Source: Pararhizobium sp. (GTDB lineage Bacteria; Pseudomonadota; Alphaproteobacteria; Rhizobiales; Rhizobiaceae). From it: a stretch of 64,000 nt of DNA. A program made the position numbers and the translations under genes. Shown here one piece after another: positions 42,125 through 51,487 of this stretch (position 1 is its first letter; each line of letters opens with the position of its first letter). The notes below the pieces were generated by a model that saw nothing but the letters and a program-made list of their open reading frames with translations, had not been told where the DNA came from and did not search any database. The stretch covers positions 351,924-415,923 of the forward strand of contig JAURWE010000055.1 of NCBI GenBank assembly GCA_030655075.1. The letters run 5' to 3'.

Positions 42125-42535
42125 GGCATCGGTCCTGCAGCGGCAAGGCTGCGAACCGCATGATTTCGCCCCGTCCTCCCCGCGCCAGAGATTTACGCCA
42201 GCAGCGGGAAACCGGCAAGCGGAAAGGATTTTTGCAGGCGGTCCGGACTCATCGGGCTGCGCCAATCATGGTTAATTTCTTGTTAACGGATTTCCCTTAT
42301 TCTTAGGGTGCAATGCAATGTCGCAGCCTTGGAGCCGTGACCAGTTCGCCTGCTGAATGGGGCCGATGACGGCCTTCGCAGACCACTGCGCATGAAGCGC
42401 CTCTTCAGTTTTTGGCGGATCGTCCGCCCCGTATCGCAACCGCGTACCGGTGAAACGGCCACTTGCGGGAATGCGAGCATTTATTTTCAGCGGCCAGTCC
42501 GGCCGGTCTTGTTCAACCCATTGACGGAGATTGCG
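42125..42535. other. Divergent intergenic region, no gene seen
   Basis: About 410 bp separate the nadV start from the ATG at 42536. Around 42268-42300 the sequence is AT-richer with GTTAAC and CTTATTCTTAGGG, likely promoter territory. The rest is unremarkable, and the open frames across it have no ribosome sites. Confidence 0.4.
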
Positions 42536-44185
42536 ATGCTGATGCCCCTTCTCACCGTCAAGCCTGCGGCCCTGCAGCCCGTCACGCCGGTGACGGCCGG
42601 GACCGTCACCGCAGTGCAGCCGCAGCCGCGCACGATTGCCATTTCCGGCCTTCAGTCGGAAGCTGTTCTCAAGATCATGGAAACGCTTAACCGCCACTTC
42701 ATGGGCGAGGAGGTGTTGCCGCCCGAGGCGCTGACGCGGCTGATCGAGACGCTGGCGAAGGTCCTGAAACTTCCGCCGATGCCGCAGGAAAGCACGACCG
42801 ACTTCGCACGCCGGCTGGCACTGTTCATCGAGACCATGCCGCCGGAGGCGCGGCAGGCTGCGGAAAAACAGCTGGGCCTGCGCTCGCTCGGCATTCCCGC
42901 CAAGGCGCTGGCCGAGGCGCTGCGCAACCCTAACGGCCTCAGCGCTGCACAGATCGCCACGATGCTGGAAACAGCGCCGCAGGCGGCATCCGGCACCGGA
43001 CAGCGTCATGGCGCGACGCTGGCGCAGCAAGCGGGCCCGAAAGTCCAGCTGGCAGCAGCCCTTGCCGCAGCTCTGGCGGCCCCTGCCGCAGAGGTCAGCG
43101 CGCTTCAGGCCTCGCTGAAGCGGACATTCGGTGCCGGCGACGAGATCGAGGCACCGCTTCGATCTGCCGACGGCAAGAAGACCGCGCTGCCGACAGCGGA
43201 TCTCAGGCAAACAGTGATCGCCCGCCAGGCGGACGAGAACGGCGCCGGGGGCAGTGCCGAGACCGGTAGGCGCGACCGGGTGCAGACGGCAACGCCTCTG
43301 CCCGTGGCGGACAATAGCGGCAACGGCCGGATGTCCATCGAGACGCGCCAGACGGCGGTCGCCCTTCCCGCTCAGCAGATCGTCGCGGAGGCCACAAGCG
43401 AACCGGTTGCCATGCCGGAGACCATGGACACGCAGGATCCGGTGGCCGCCATTGCGGCTGCCGTCGAGGTTCCCGAGGACGAGCGTATCCTTGCGGCCAG
43501 CCCCGGCCTTGCCGACGTGATCAGCCATCTGCCTGAGCGGGCTGCCGAGGCGCTCTCGGACAAGCTGGCGGAAACGCTGAAAGACTTTGCCGATATCGCC
43601 GCAGCGATCCTTCCCGAGACGGAGGCGGAAGCTGTCTTGGCCGGCAGTGTTGATCCGGCAACGCTGATGCCGTTGCTCGATGATGACGGCCTTGAGATCG
43701 CAACCCTGCTTGCAGCCTCCTTTGAGGACCCGAAAACCGAGGCGGTGCGGGCACGGCATCTGACCGGTTCTCTGGCGCTGCCTGCCGAGCAGGCGGTGGC
43801 GAGCGAGGCCGACACGGCACGCAGCCGCCAGCAACTGATGAGCGCTGCCAACGCCCAGCCGCACGATATGCCGATGGTGTTTCGAAACGGCGAGATGGCT
43901 GTGGCGCGGGCGCTCATTCCCTTCGCGATGGTTCCCTATCTGCCGGCGGCAAACGACATCATCTCGGAGACGGAAGAGAACCGCCGGCCCTACGAGCGGG
44001 ATACGGAGGACGATGGCGCCGGTGACGGACAGAGCGGGAGCGAGAGCGACAGCCCCGAGAATGGCAAGGAAGAGGCCGCGCCGCTGATCGAAACGCGCTT
44101 CACGGGCGAGCTACCAGCCGAGGATCACGCCGACAACGAGGCCTATCAGTTCTATGTGCGCATGGGCGGGATCCTGCAGGACTGA
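42536..44185 (+). CDS. Large Ala-rich protein of unknown function, shares a repeat module with 39037-40329
   Basis: A 549-residue protein from ATG 42536 (GGAG upstream). Residues about 40-110 hold the shared helical module (TTDFARRLALFIETMPPEAR then LGLRSLGIPAKALAEALRNP). A long Ala/Pro-rich region without clear fold follows, then acidic helices. The C-terminal tail has EDDGAGDGQSGSESDSPENG and ends YQFYVRMGGILQD. No signal peptide or membrane span. The layout recalls hook-length-control proteins, but I see no FliK C-terminal domain. Function is unknown. Followed by a terminator shared with rpsA. Confidence 0.78.
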   Translation: MLMPLLTVKPAALQPVTPVTAGTVTAVQPQPRTIAISGLQSEAVLKIMETLNRHFMGEEVLPPEALTRLIETLAKVLKLPPMPQESTTDFARRLALFIETMPPEARQAAEKQLGLRSLGIPAKALAEALRNPNGLSAAQIATMLETAPQAASGTGQRHGATLAQQAGPKVQLAAALAAALAAPAAEVSALQASLKRTFGAGDEIEAPLRSADGKKTALPTADLRQTVIARQADENGAGGSAETGRRDRVQTATPLPVADNSGNGRMSIETRQTAVALPAQQIVAEATSEPVAMPETMDTQDPVAAIAAAVEVPEDERILAASPGLADVISHLPERAAEALSDKLAETLKDFADIAAAILPETEAEAVLAGSVDPATLMPLLDDDGLEIATLLAASFEDPKTEAVRARHLTGSLALPAEQAVASEADTARSRQQLMSAANAQPHDMPMVFRNGEMAVARALIPFAMVPYLPAANDIISETEENRRPYERDTEDDGAGDGQSGSESDSPENGKEEAAPLIETRFTGELPAEDHADNEAYQFYVRMGGILQD

Positions 44186-44211
44186 CGACCTGACTGCTTT
44201 GCGGACCCCAT

Positions 44212-44248
44212 TAAAAAACCCGCCGGGATTGCTCCCGGCGGGTTTTTC
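44212..44248. terminator. Bidirectional rho-independent terminator
   Basis: AACCCGCCGGGA pairs with TCCCGGCGGGTT around TTGC, with A6 on the left and T5 on the right. It serves the 42536-44185 gene and rpsA. Confidence 0.92.
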
Positions 44249-44272
44249 TCGTTCCGATCTTTCGACCCGTTC

Positions 44273-45976
44273 TTAGTCGTTGGTGCGGTTCTTCAGAGCT
44301 GCACCGAGGATGTCGCCGAGCGACGCGCCGGAGTCGGACGAACCGAACTGTGCGACGGCTTCCTTCTCTTCAGCGATTTCGAGCGCCTTGATCGACAGCA
44401 TGACCTTGCGGTCCTTCTTGGAGAAGTTGGTGACGCGGGCGTCGACAACCTGGCCAACGGAGAAACGCTCCGGACGCTGTTCGTCACGATCACGCGACAG
44501 GTCTGCACGGCGGATGAACGAAACGATGTCCTCGTGGTTGACGAGCTTCACTTCGATGCCGCCATCGTTGACTGCGAGAACTTCGCAGGAAACGACTGCA
44601 TTCTTGCGCAGGTCGCCGGATGTGGCGGCTTCGCCGACTGCATCCTTGCCGAGCTGCTTGATGCCGAGCGAGATGCGCTCCTTTTCGACGTCCACATCGA
44701 GAACGACGGCCTTGACCATGTCGCCCTTGTTGTATTCCTCGATGACCTGCTCGCCCGGACGGTTCCAGTCGAGATCCGACAGGTGCACCATGCCGTCGAC
44801 GTCGCCGTCGAGACCGATGAACAGGCCGAATTCGGTCTTGTTCTTGACTTCGCCTTCAACTTCCGTGCCAGCCGGGTGGCTGTGCGCGAAGGCCTGCCAT
44901 GGGTTCTCAAGCGTCTGCTTGAGGCCGAGCGAGATACGGCGCTTGGACGGATCGACTTCGAGAACGACGACGTCAACATCCTGCGTTGTGGACAGGATCT
45001 TGCCGGGGTGGACGTTCTTCTTGGTCCAGGACATTTCCGAGATGTGGATGAGGCCTTCGATGCCTGGCTCCAGTTCGACGAACGCACCGTAGTCGGTGAT
45101 GTTCGTGACGGTGCCGGAGATCTTCTTGCCATCCGGATACTTGGCGGAGATGCCATCCCACGGATCGGACTCGAGCTGCTTCATGCCGAGCGAGATGCGG
45201 TGGGTTTCCTGGTTGATGCGGATGATCTGAACCTTGACCGACTGGCCGATGTTCAGGATTTCCGACGGGTGGTTGACGCGGCGCCATGCCATGTCGGTGA
45301 CGTGCAGCAGGCCGTCGATGCCGCCGAGGTCAACGAACGCACCGTAATCGGTGATGTTCTTGACGACGCCGTCAACAACCTGGCCTTCTTCGAGGTTCTG
45401 GACGATTTCCGAACGCTGCTCAGCGCGGGACTCTTCGAGAACGGTGCGGCGCGACACGACGATGTTGCCCCGGCGCTTGTCCATCTTGAGGATTTCGAAG
45501 GGCTGCGGGTTGTGCATCAGCGGGGTGACGTCGCGGATCGGACGGATGTCGACCTGGGAGCGCGGAAGGAAGGCAACAGCACCGTCGAGATCGACCGTGA
45601 AGCCGCCCTTGACCTGGTTGAAGATAACGCCTTCGACGCGTTCGCCGGCTTCGAACTTGACTTCGAGACGGATCCAGCTTTCCTCGCGGCGAGCCTTCTC
45701 GCGCGACAGAACAGCTTCGCCCATCGCATTTTCGATGCGCTCGACATAGACTTCGACTTCGTCGCCGACCTTGAGCGTGCCGTCCTTGGCCTTGGCGCCG
45801 AATTCCTTCAGGGCGATGCGGCCTTCGACCTTAAGACCGACGTCGACGATGGCGACATCCTTCTCGATGGCCGTGACGATACCCTTGGTCACGTAGCCTT
45901 CAGCAAGATCCTGTGTTGCAAAGGATTCTTGAAGGAGGGCGGCAAAGTCCTCCCGGGTAGGATTTGTAGCAGACAT
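44273..45976 (-). CDS. rpsA: 30S ribosomal protein S1
   Basis: A 567-residue S1 from ATG 45976. Six S1 (OB-fold) RNA-binding repeats are readable; repeats 3-6 carry typical ITDYGAFVDLGGIDGLLHVTD, ITDYGAFVELEPGIEGLIHIS and FGLFIGLDGDVDGMVHLSD signatures. It brings mRNAs to the 30S subunit. The start fits the family N-terminus (MSATNPTREDFAALLQ); the longer frame upstream is intergenic. It follows cmk by 153 bp in the conserved aroA-cmk-rpsA order. Confidence 0.97.
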   Translation of the reverse strand: MSATNPTREDFAALLQESFATQDLAEGYVTKGIVTAIEKDVAIVDVGLKVEGRIALKEFGAKAKDGTLKVGDEVEVYVERIENAMGEAVLSREKARREESWIRLEVKFEAGERVEGVIFNQVKGGFTVDLDGAVAFLPRSQVDIRPIRDVTPLMHNPQPFEILKMDKRRGNIVVSRRTVLEESRAEQRSEIVQNLEEGQVVDGVVKNITDYGAFVDLGGIDGLLHVTDMAWRRVNHPSEILNIGQSVKVQIIRINQETHRISLGMKQLESDPWDGISAKYPDGKKISGTVTNITDYGAFVELEPGIEGLIHISEMSWTKKNVHPGKILSTTQDVDVVVLEVDPSKRRISLGLKQTLENPWQAFAHSHPAGTEVEGEVKNKTEFGLFIGLDGDVDGMVHLSDLDWNRPGEQVIEEYNKGDMVKAVVLDVDVEKERISLGIKQLGKDAVGEAATSGDLRKNAVVSCEVLAVNDGGIEVKLVNHEDIVSFIRRADLSRDRDEQRPERFSVGQVVDARVTNFSKKDRKVMLSIKALEIAEEKEAVAQFGSSDSGASLGDILGAALKNRTND

Positions 45977-46129
45977 GAATTCTCCTGGTGTGTCCGTCGT
46001 GGGACACGTCGCGCCGGGGGTTAGCGTTGAACCTGCCTTCAAATCCATCCGCTCCCCCGTGTTCTGGGGAGCCAAGCCGGCGCGGGGACGGATTTTCAGG
46101 CGATGTGCAGTCTGCAGCGGCCTGACAGG

Positions 46130-46783
46130 TCAAACCTGCCGTACGGCGCCGCGATGTTCCAGGGCAGAGTCGATGATGACTTTGGCCGCCGAAAACGCCG
46201 TCTCTATACTCATTTGCGAGGTATCTAGCAAGTGCGCATCCTCAGCCGGCCTCAAGGGGCTGTCGGCCCGGCCCGTGTCGCGCTCGTCGCGCTTGACGAT
46301 ATCGGCGAGAATATCCTCGAACTGCGCCTCCCTGCCGCCCTCAACGATCTCGTCAAAACGGCGCCTCGCCCGCACGTCCGCCGACGCCGTCACATAAAGC
46401 TTCACCGGCGCATCCGGGCAGACGACCGTGCCGATGTCGCGCCCATCGAGCACCGTGCCGGGTTCGCGCAGCGCAAACGCCTGCTGCGCCGCCACCAGCG
46501 CCTTGCGCACCCTCGGCATGACGGCGATTTTCGAGGCTGCCTCACCGATCTCATGGGCAGACAGAACGGCGCGGTCGAGACCCGAAAGCTCGATGTTCAA
46601 CGCCACCGTCTCGGCCACATCCTCGTCATCAAGCGGCAACCCGGCCATCATCAACGCCCGCGCCGTGGCCCGGTAGGTCAGCCCCGTATCGAGATGATGA
46701 AACCCGAATTCGTCAGCAATCCTGCGGGACAAGGTGCCCTTGCCAGCTGCAGCAGGGCCGTCGATGGCAATGGTGAAGGTCAT
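46130..46783 (-). CDS. cmk: Cytidylate kinase
   Basis: A 217-residue nucleoside-monophosphate kinase that phosphorylates CMP and dCMP. The P-loop is IDGPAAAGKGTLSRR, followed by LDTGLTYRA (CMP-binding) and LDGRDIGTVV. The LID region is RARRRFDEI through VKRDERDTGRADSPL. Its ATG overlaps the aroA stop (ATGA), so translation is coupled. Confidence 0.97.
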   Translation of the reverse strand: MTFTIAIDGPAAAGKGTLSRRIADEFGFHHLDTGLTYRATARALMMAGLPLDDEDVAETVALNIELSGLDRAVLSAHEIGEAASKIAVMPRVRKALVAAQQAFALREPGTVLDGRDIGTVVCPDAPVKLYVTASADVRARRRFDEIVEGGREAQFEDILADIVKRDERDTGRADSPLRPAEDAHLLDTSQMSIETAFSAAKVIIDSALEHRGAVRQV

Positions 46784-48147
46784 CAGGCAGCCTTCGCGGT
46801 CTGCTCGATCTCCGCACCCAGCCCCGTCATCAGATCCATGAATTCCGGAAAGCTGGTCGCGATCATGGTGGCGTCGTCGATGGTCACCCGATGTTCCGAG
46901 ACGAGGCCCATGACGAGGAAGCTCATGGCGATGCGGTGGTCGAGGTGGGTGGTGACGGCGGCGCCGGAGGCGTTTCCGAGGCCCTTGCCATCCGGGCGGC
47001 CGCGCACGGTAAGCGTGGTCTCCGTTTCGTCGCAATCGGCGCCATTGAGCTTCAACCCGTTGGCGACGGCCGACAGGCGGTCGGATTCCTTGACGCGCAA
47101 CTCTTCAAGGCCGTTCATGACCGTCTCGCCTTCGGCGAAGGCGGCGGCGACGGCCAGCACCGGATATTCGTCGATCATCGACGGCGCCCGGTCTTCGGGA
47201 ACGCTGACGCCCTTGAGATCGGAGTGCTGGACACGCAGGTCGGCGACATCTTCGCCGCCGGCGAGGCGCGGATTGAGGATCTCGATGCGGCCGCCCATTT
47301 CCTGCAAGGTCAGGATCAGGCCGGTGCGGGTCGGGTTCATCAGCACGTTGAGAATGGTGATATCGGAGCCCGGAACCAGCAGCGCCGCCACCAGCGGGAA
47401 GGCGGTGGAGGACGGGTCGCCGGGCACATCGATGGTCTGGCCGGTGAGCTGGCCACGGCCTTCGAGCCGGATGGTGCGCACGCCGCCCGCATCGGTCTCG
47501 ACCGTCAGGTTGGCGCCAAAGCCCTGCAGCATCTTTTCGGTGTGGTCGCGCGTCATGATCGGCTCGATCACGGTGGTGATGCCCGGCGTGTTGAGACCGG
47601 CGAGCAGCACGGCGGACTTGACCTGGGCAGAGGCCATCGGCACGCGGTAGGAAATCGGGTTCGGCGTTTTCGGCCCGCGCAGCGTCGCCGGCAGGCGGTC
47701 GCCGGTGGCGGCTTCGACCTGAACGCCCATTTCGCGCAGCGGATTGAGGACACGGCCCATCGGCCGGCCGGAGAGCGAGGCATCGCCGATGAAGGTCGAG
47801 GCAAAATCATAGACCCCAACAAGGCCCATGGTCAGGCGGCAGCCGGTGCCGGCATTGCCGAAATCAAGCGGCGCCTCCGGCGCCAGCAGCGCACCATTGC
47901 CGACGCCGTCGATGATCCACTCGGCGCCGTCCTTGCGAACCTTGGCGCCCATGGCCTGCATGGCCTTGCCGGTGTTGATGACGTCCTCGCCCTCGAGCAG
48001 GCCGGTGATGCGCGTCTGCCCCGAGGCCAGGCCACCGAACATGAAGGAGCGGTGCGAGATCGACTTGTCGCCGGGAATGCGGACCGTGCCCTTCAGATTG
48101 GTGGACTTGCGTGCGGTGGCGGGCTTTGCCGGGGCGCCATGGGACAT
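46783..48147 (-). CDS. aroA: 5-enolpyruvylshikimate-3-phosphate synthase, class II
   Basis: A 454-residue shikimate-pathway enzyme making EPSP from shikimate-3-phosphate and PEP. The sequence is strikingly like the CP4 class II enzyme of Agrobacterium (GDKSISHRSFMFGGLASG, RPMGRVLNPLREMGVQV, LRGPKTPNPISYRVPMAS, EELRVKESDRLSAVANGL). Residue 100, however, is Gly (DFGNAGTGCRL), where CP4 has Ala; that Ala underlies the glyphosate insensitivity of CP4. Translationally coupled to cmk. Confidence 0.97.
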   Translation of the reverse strand: MSHGAPAKPATARKSTNLKGTVRIPGDKSISHRSFMFGGLASGQTRITGLLEGEDVINTGKAMQAMGAKVRKDGAEWIIDGVGNGALLAPEAPLDFGNAGTGCRLTMGLVGVYDFASTFIGDASLSGRPMGRVLNPLREMGVQVEAATGDRLPATLRGPKTPNPISYRVPMASAQVKSAVLLAGLNTPGITTVIEPIMTRDHTEKMLQGFGANLTVETDAGGVRTIRLEGRGQLTGQTIDVPGDPSSTAFPLVAALLVPGSDITILNVLMNPTRTGLILTLQEMGGRIEILNPRLAGGEDVADLRVQHSDLKGVSVPEDRAPSMIDEYPVLAVAAAFAEGETVMNGLEELRVKESDRLSAVANGLKLNGADCDETETTLTVRGRPDGKGLGNASGAAVTTHLDHRIAMSFLVMGLVSEHRVTIDDATMIATSFPEFMDLMTGLGAEIEQTAKAA

Positions 48148-48421
48148 GGGCTGAATTCCTTCGAAAAAACGGTGTTTCGGGTGGCCTGAAACCTCCTGCG
48201 CACTGCAGGAAGGACCCGGCTGCCGGTATGTGGCGGCTGACTAACACAAAGTCTCCGGGCGGTCATCATGCCGCCGGGCAAAAAGGGGCCTGCCGCCCTT
48301 TAAAGTTAGGCTTTGACAGACGGGACCAAGACGATTATGGGGACCGGCTAATTCTTTTTACTGTCCACCGCCGGAATTCCGGCAAATGCCGGGACTGCCG
48401 GCACTTGAAAAGGCTTTGACT

Positions 48422-48814
48422 GTGGCAAAACCGGAACTTGGAACCAAGCGCGTAGACCCGGAAACGGGCAAGAAATTCTATGACCTGAACCGCGACCCGA
48501 TCGTATCGCCCTATACGGGCAAGTCCTACCCGCTCTCCTACTTCCAGGCGACCTCGATTGCCAAGGTGCTGGAAAAGCAGGAGGAAGAGGAAGAAGTCGC
48601 AGAAGTCGACACCGAAAACACGGAAGTCGAACTGGTCTCGCTGGAGGATGCCGACGAAGAGGCATCGGGCGGCGACGACATTCCGGATCTCGGCGACGAC
48701 GACGTGGAAATCGACGATGCGGACGAGGACGACACGTTCCTGCAGCCGGACGAAGACGATGACGACGACATGAGCGATCTCATCAACGTTTCCGACGACG
48801 ACGACGACGTTTAA
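48422..48814 (+). CDS. TIGR02300 family protein lacking the zinc-ribbon cysteines
   Basis: A 130-residue protein from GTG 48422 (AAGG upstream), which restores the family N-terminus (V/M)AKPELGTKR. The first 45 residues carry the TIGR02300 core KKFYDLNRDPIVSPYTGKSYP. Where many alphaproteobacterial members have two CxxC pairs, this one has DPETG and SPYTG, so no zinc ribbon can form. The C-terminal 80 residues are extremely acidic (Asp/Glu runs). The function of the family is unknown. Confidence 0.85.
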   Translation: MAKPELGTKRVDPETGKKFYDLNRDPIVSPYTGKSYPLSYFQATSIAKVLEKQEEEEEVAEVDTENTEVELVSLEDADEEASGGDDIPDLGDDDVEIDDADEDDTFLQPDEDDDDDMSDLINVSDDDDDV

Positions 48815-48891
48815 ACGCTTGTTTTGATGCATGCCGTCCTCCCGAAACCGCTGCACACTTTCGGGCGACATGCATTTAACACCTTGAAATC

Positions 48892-48928
48892 ACCCGGCCT
48901 GTTAAAAAAATGGGCCGGGTCCGATTTT
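48892..48928 (+). terminator. Rho-independent terminator
   Basis: ACCCGGCC pairs with GGCCGGGT across an A-rich loop, followed by CCGATTTT. It ends the TIGR02300 gene and lies before tRNA-Ala. Confidence 0.75.
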
Positions 48929-49015
48929 CGGCTTGCCATCTTCCGGAAGCGGAAGTAATAAGCCGCACCTGCCGGGCAAAACCCGACAACACCACCGACG
49001 GTCCGCCGTCCGGAT

Positions 49016-49091
<76 letters not shown>

Positions 49092-49423
49092 AATCTTTTC
49101 CCAAACCATTGAAAAGCCGAAGAGTCCTTTGATTTCTTCGGATTCACTAACGCCATGATACATCTCGAGCAACATCTTCGAAGCATGAACGAGATGGTAA
49201 ACTTGACGACAGGTTCATCCAGCGCCCCAATATTTCCAGACCAGAAGATCGGGTTTGCAACGAGGCTACTGACAAGGTTGGAATATCCACCGAACCCTTG
49301 GTCGAATTGGAACGAGATATTTTCCAAGACACAGAGCGCTCGGCTTCGATAGTGAGGGGGAGGGATTCCAAGATCGGAATTGCCTGCACCCTTCAAGTTG
49401 CGCCACACTGTTCGTCCTGAATA
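49092..49423. other. AT-richer intergenic stretch downstream of tRNA-Ala
   Basis: About 330 bp with distinctly lower GC than the flanks. The minus-strand open frames here run into the antisense of the tRNA and are not accepted as genes. I looked for a second copy of the tRNA 3' end on the far side of the neighbouring nuclease gene (up to 50500) and did not see one. Confidence 0.5.
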
Positions 49424-50326
49424 ATGGACGAATCAATGGCGCAATTAACCACTACAGACATGGCGTTGATCGACAGCGTATTCGGCATGTACGGCGGTTA
49501 TGTCCTCGACTTCAGCAATGACCGGTTTGCGGCGTTCTTCAATCGAGATTTAAAGATCGACATATACAATGGCCGCTATGCGATCCATGGCGGATCGAAG
49601 GGAAAGCACTTTCGCGCCTTTTTGGAAATCGCACCGAACGCGGATGTTGTTAGAACGCTGAAGGCGTTGTGGGAATACCGTGACGCCGGGATGTTAGATC
49701 GCGGCGAGGCGGAAACTGTTCCACATGCTCGACAGCGTTTGAACGGGTTGCTGACAAAGCTGGGAGGCACGGACCTGCCTGCTGACCCCAATGCTGCTCC
49801 GCCGCCTTCACCGCCAGAACCAAGCCGCCCTAGCGAGCATATTTTGGCCGACCTTGAGCTAGAGTTTTTGGCGATGATTGCCATGGACGAGATGCCACAA
49901 CAACGGGGCTACGCCTTTGAACGTTTTCTGAAGCGCTGGTGTGATACCTGGGGACTGGATCCACATGCGTCGTTTCGAACAACTGGGGAGCAAATAGATG
50001 GCTCTTTCCAGCACGACAGCAGTACCTACCTAGTGGAAGCGAAATGGCATTCTCGCTCGGTCGATGCCACTATGCTTCACGGCTTTCAGGGCAAGCTCCT
50101 GGAACGGCCCGACTGGACTAGAGGACTATATGTGTCATACGGCGGCTTTTCAGTAGAAAGCTTCGACGCCTTCACAGCGAGGCGAATGATCATGATGGAT
50201 GGTACAGATATCTACCATGCCCTGACCCGACGGCTCGATCTAGGAGAGGTTATAAGGAAGAAAATCCGAATCCATACCGAACGGAGACAGCCGTTCGCGC
50301 GAGTGACCGAAATATTTCCAATATAA
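49424..50326 (+). CDS. PD-(D/E)xK (Mrr-like) restriction endonuclease with defence-type N-terminal domain
   Basis: A 300-residue two-domain protein. The N-terminal 85 residues (VFGMYGGYVLDFSNDRFAAFF, then IDIYNGRYAIHGGSKGKHFRAF) match, as far as I recall, a domain recurrent at the head of defence proteins (AbiJ-like N-terminal type). A Pro-rich linker follows at about 120-140. The C-terminal Mrr-like nuclease has the core Asp in GEQIDGSF and the E-x-K in YLVEAKWH, with YAFERFLKRWCDTWGL as its lead helix. Base composition is lower in GC than all neighbours and the gene sits 330 bp from a tRNA. Both are signs of transfer. No methylase is adjacent. Confidence 0.75.
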   Translation: MDESMAQLTTTDMALIDSVFGMYGGYVLDFSNDRFAAFFNRDLKIDIYNGRYAIHGGSKGKHFRAFLEIAPNADVVRTLKALWEYRDAGMLDRGEAETVPHARQRLNGLLTKLGGTDLPADPNAAPPPSPPEPSRPSEHILADLELEFLAMIAMDEMPQQRGYAFERFLKRWCDTWGLDPHASFRTTGEQIDGSFQHDSSTYLVEAKWHSRSVDATMLHGFQGKLLERPDWTRGLYVSYGGFSVESFDAFTARRMIMMDGTDIYHALTRRLDLGEVIRKKIRIHTERRQPFARVTEIFPI

Positions 50327-50507
50327 TCTATTCACGCTCTAAAAATCACTGAAGTGTCTGAGCAATAAGCAGCGCGTACACCAAGATCAGACGCGCACCG
50401 CAACGTAATTAGTTTGTGAATTCTCGTCCAATGTGACGTGATGCGCTTCAGCCCAGCTTGTCCGATGATACATCGGCACACAAATCATCTGCCGCGGGCT
50501 CCGAACA

Positions 50508-51266
50508 CTACAGCTCCGGCGACCAATCCTGAACACCTATCTCGCCTGTCGGGCCAACATGCGTACAAATGAAATGCGATAGCTGATCCTCGCGGATGAC
50601 GGCGGCGCTCAGGCGGCCGGTGCGGTAGGCTGCGGTGTCGACGGCGATGCGGTTGCCGTGGACTTCGGGGCGCAAGGAACTGGTGATGGTGTGGCCGTGC
50701 ACGACGATGTGGTCGAAAGCGTCGACATGGTCGAGGAAGCCCGCGCGTATCCATCGCAGGTCGTAGTCGTCCTGCGCGGCGAGTGCAAAGCCGGGACGGA
50801 TGCCGGCGTGGACGAAGCAGAAACGGCCGATTTCCTTGTATGTCAGCGCGTTTTCCAAGAGATCGACGTGATGCGGAAAGGCGGCGCGGATGTCTTTGGC
50901 GATGCCGCCGAAATCCGGCAAGGGGCGATCCGAATAGGCGCTGATGGTGGCGACACCGCCCCAGTCCATCCAGTTGACGGCATCTTCCTGCGTGAGTTGC
51001 CCGCGAAGCAGAGCGCGCAGGTAAAAATCGTGGTTGCCGAGGATCAGCCGCGACCCGGGATAGAGATCAAGCGTCGAGGAGACGAGATCGAGCACCAGCG
51101 GACTGCGTGGCCCCCTGTCGATCAGGTCCCCCAGAAACATGATGACCGGCTTTGACCCATTCCGGGCCGCCACATCCGCAATATGGCTCAGCAAGACCCC
51201 GAGAAGGTCGGCGCGGCCATGGATGTCCGCGATGGCATAAATGTCAGGCGCCCGTGTCTCAATCAT
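50508..51266 (-). CDS. Serine/threonine-type metallophosphoesterase (ApaH/PP1-like)
   Basis: A 252-residue calcineurin-fold enzyme. All motifs are present: DIHG (residues 14-17), GDLIDRGP, GNHDFY, a later FVHAGIRP and VVHGHTIT. The spacing suggests a protein phosphatase or diadenosine-tetraphosphatase-like hydrolase with two metal ions. It is a single gene, starting at ATG 51266. Confidence 0.9.
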   Translation of the reverse strand: MIETRAPDIYAIADIHGRADLLGVLLSHIADVAARNGSKPVIMFLGDLIDRGPRSPLVLDLVSSTLDLYPGSRLILGNHDFYLRALLRGQLTQEDAVNWMDWGGVATISAYSDRPLPDFGGIAKDIRAAFPHHVDLLENALTYKEIGRFCFVHAGIRPGFALAAQDDYDLRWIRAGFLDHVDAFDHIVVHGHTITSSLRPEVHGNRIAVDTAAYRTGRLSAAVIREDQLSHFICTHVGPTGEIGVQDWSPEL

Positions 51267-51487
51267 ATGTGTTGCTTCTCATCAGGCGGCCATTTGTCCG
51301 GCACCATGCTTTCATCCGTTCCAGGCTTTACGTTACCTCCCGGCAAATCCGCAAGATGCCGCCGGGTAGCCAAATATAAATGTTCGGTGCGCGGCCCGTG
51401 CTCGCGGGAAGAGATGCTCAAAGTTTGGGTTGACCGCCTTCGGTGGCGGGGCAACACTCTGTTCGAAACAGAAGAGGAGACAAGAGG

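Noticed and set aside
44534..46024. A 496-residue plus-strand open frame antisense to rpsA, and a similar 527-residue one antisense to lepA (22292-23875)
   Set aside because: Both mirror conserved genes codon by codon; no motifs or ribosome sites.
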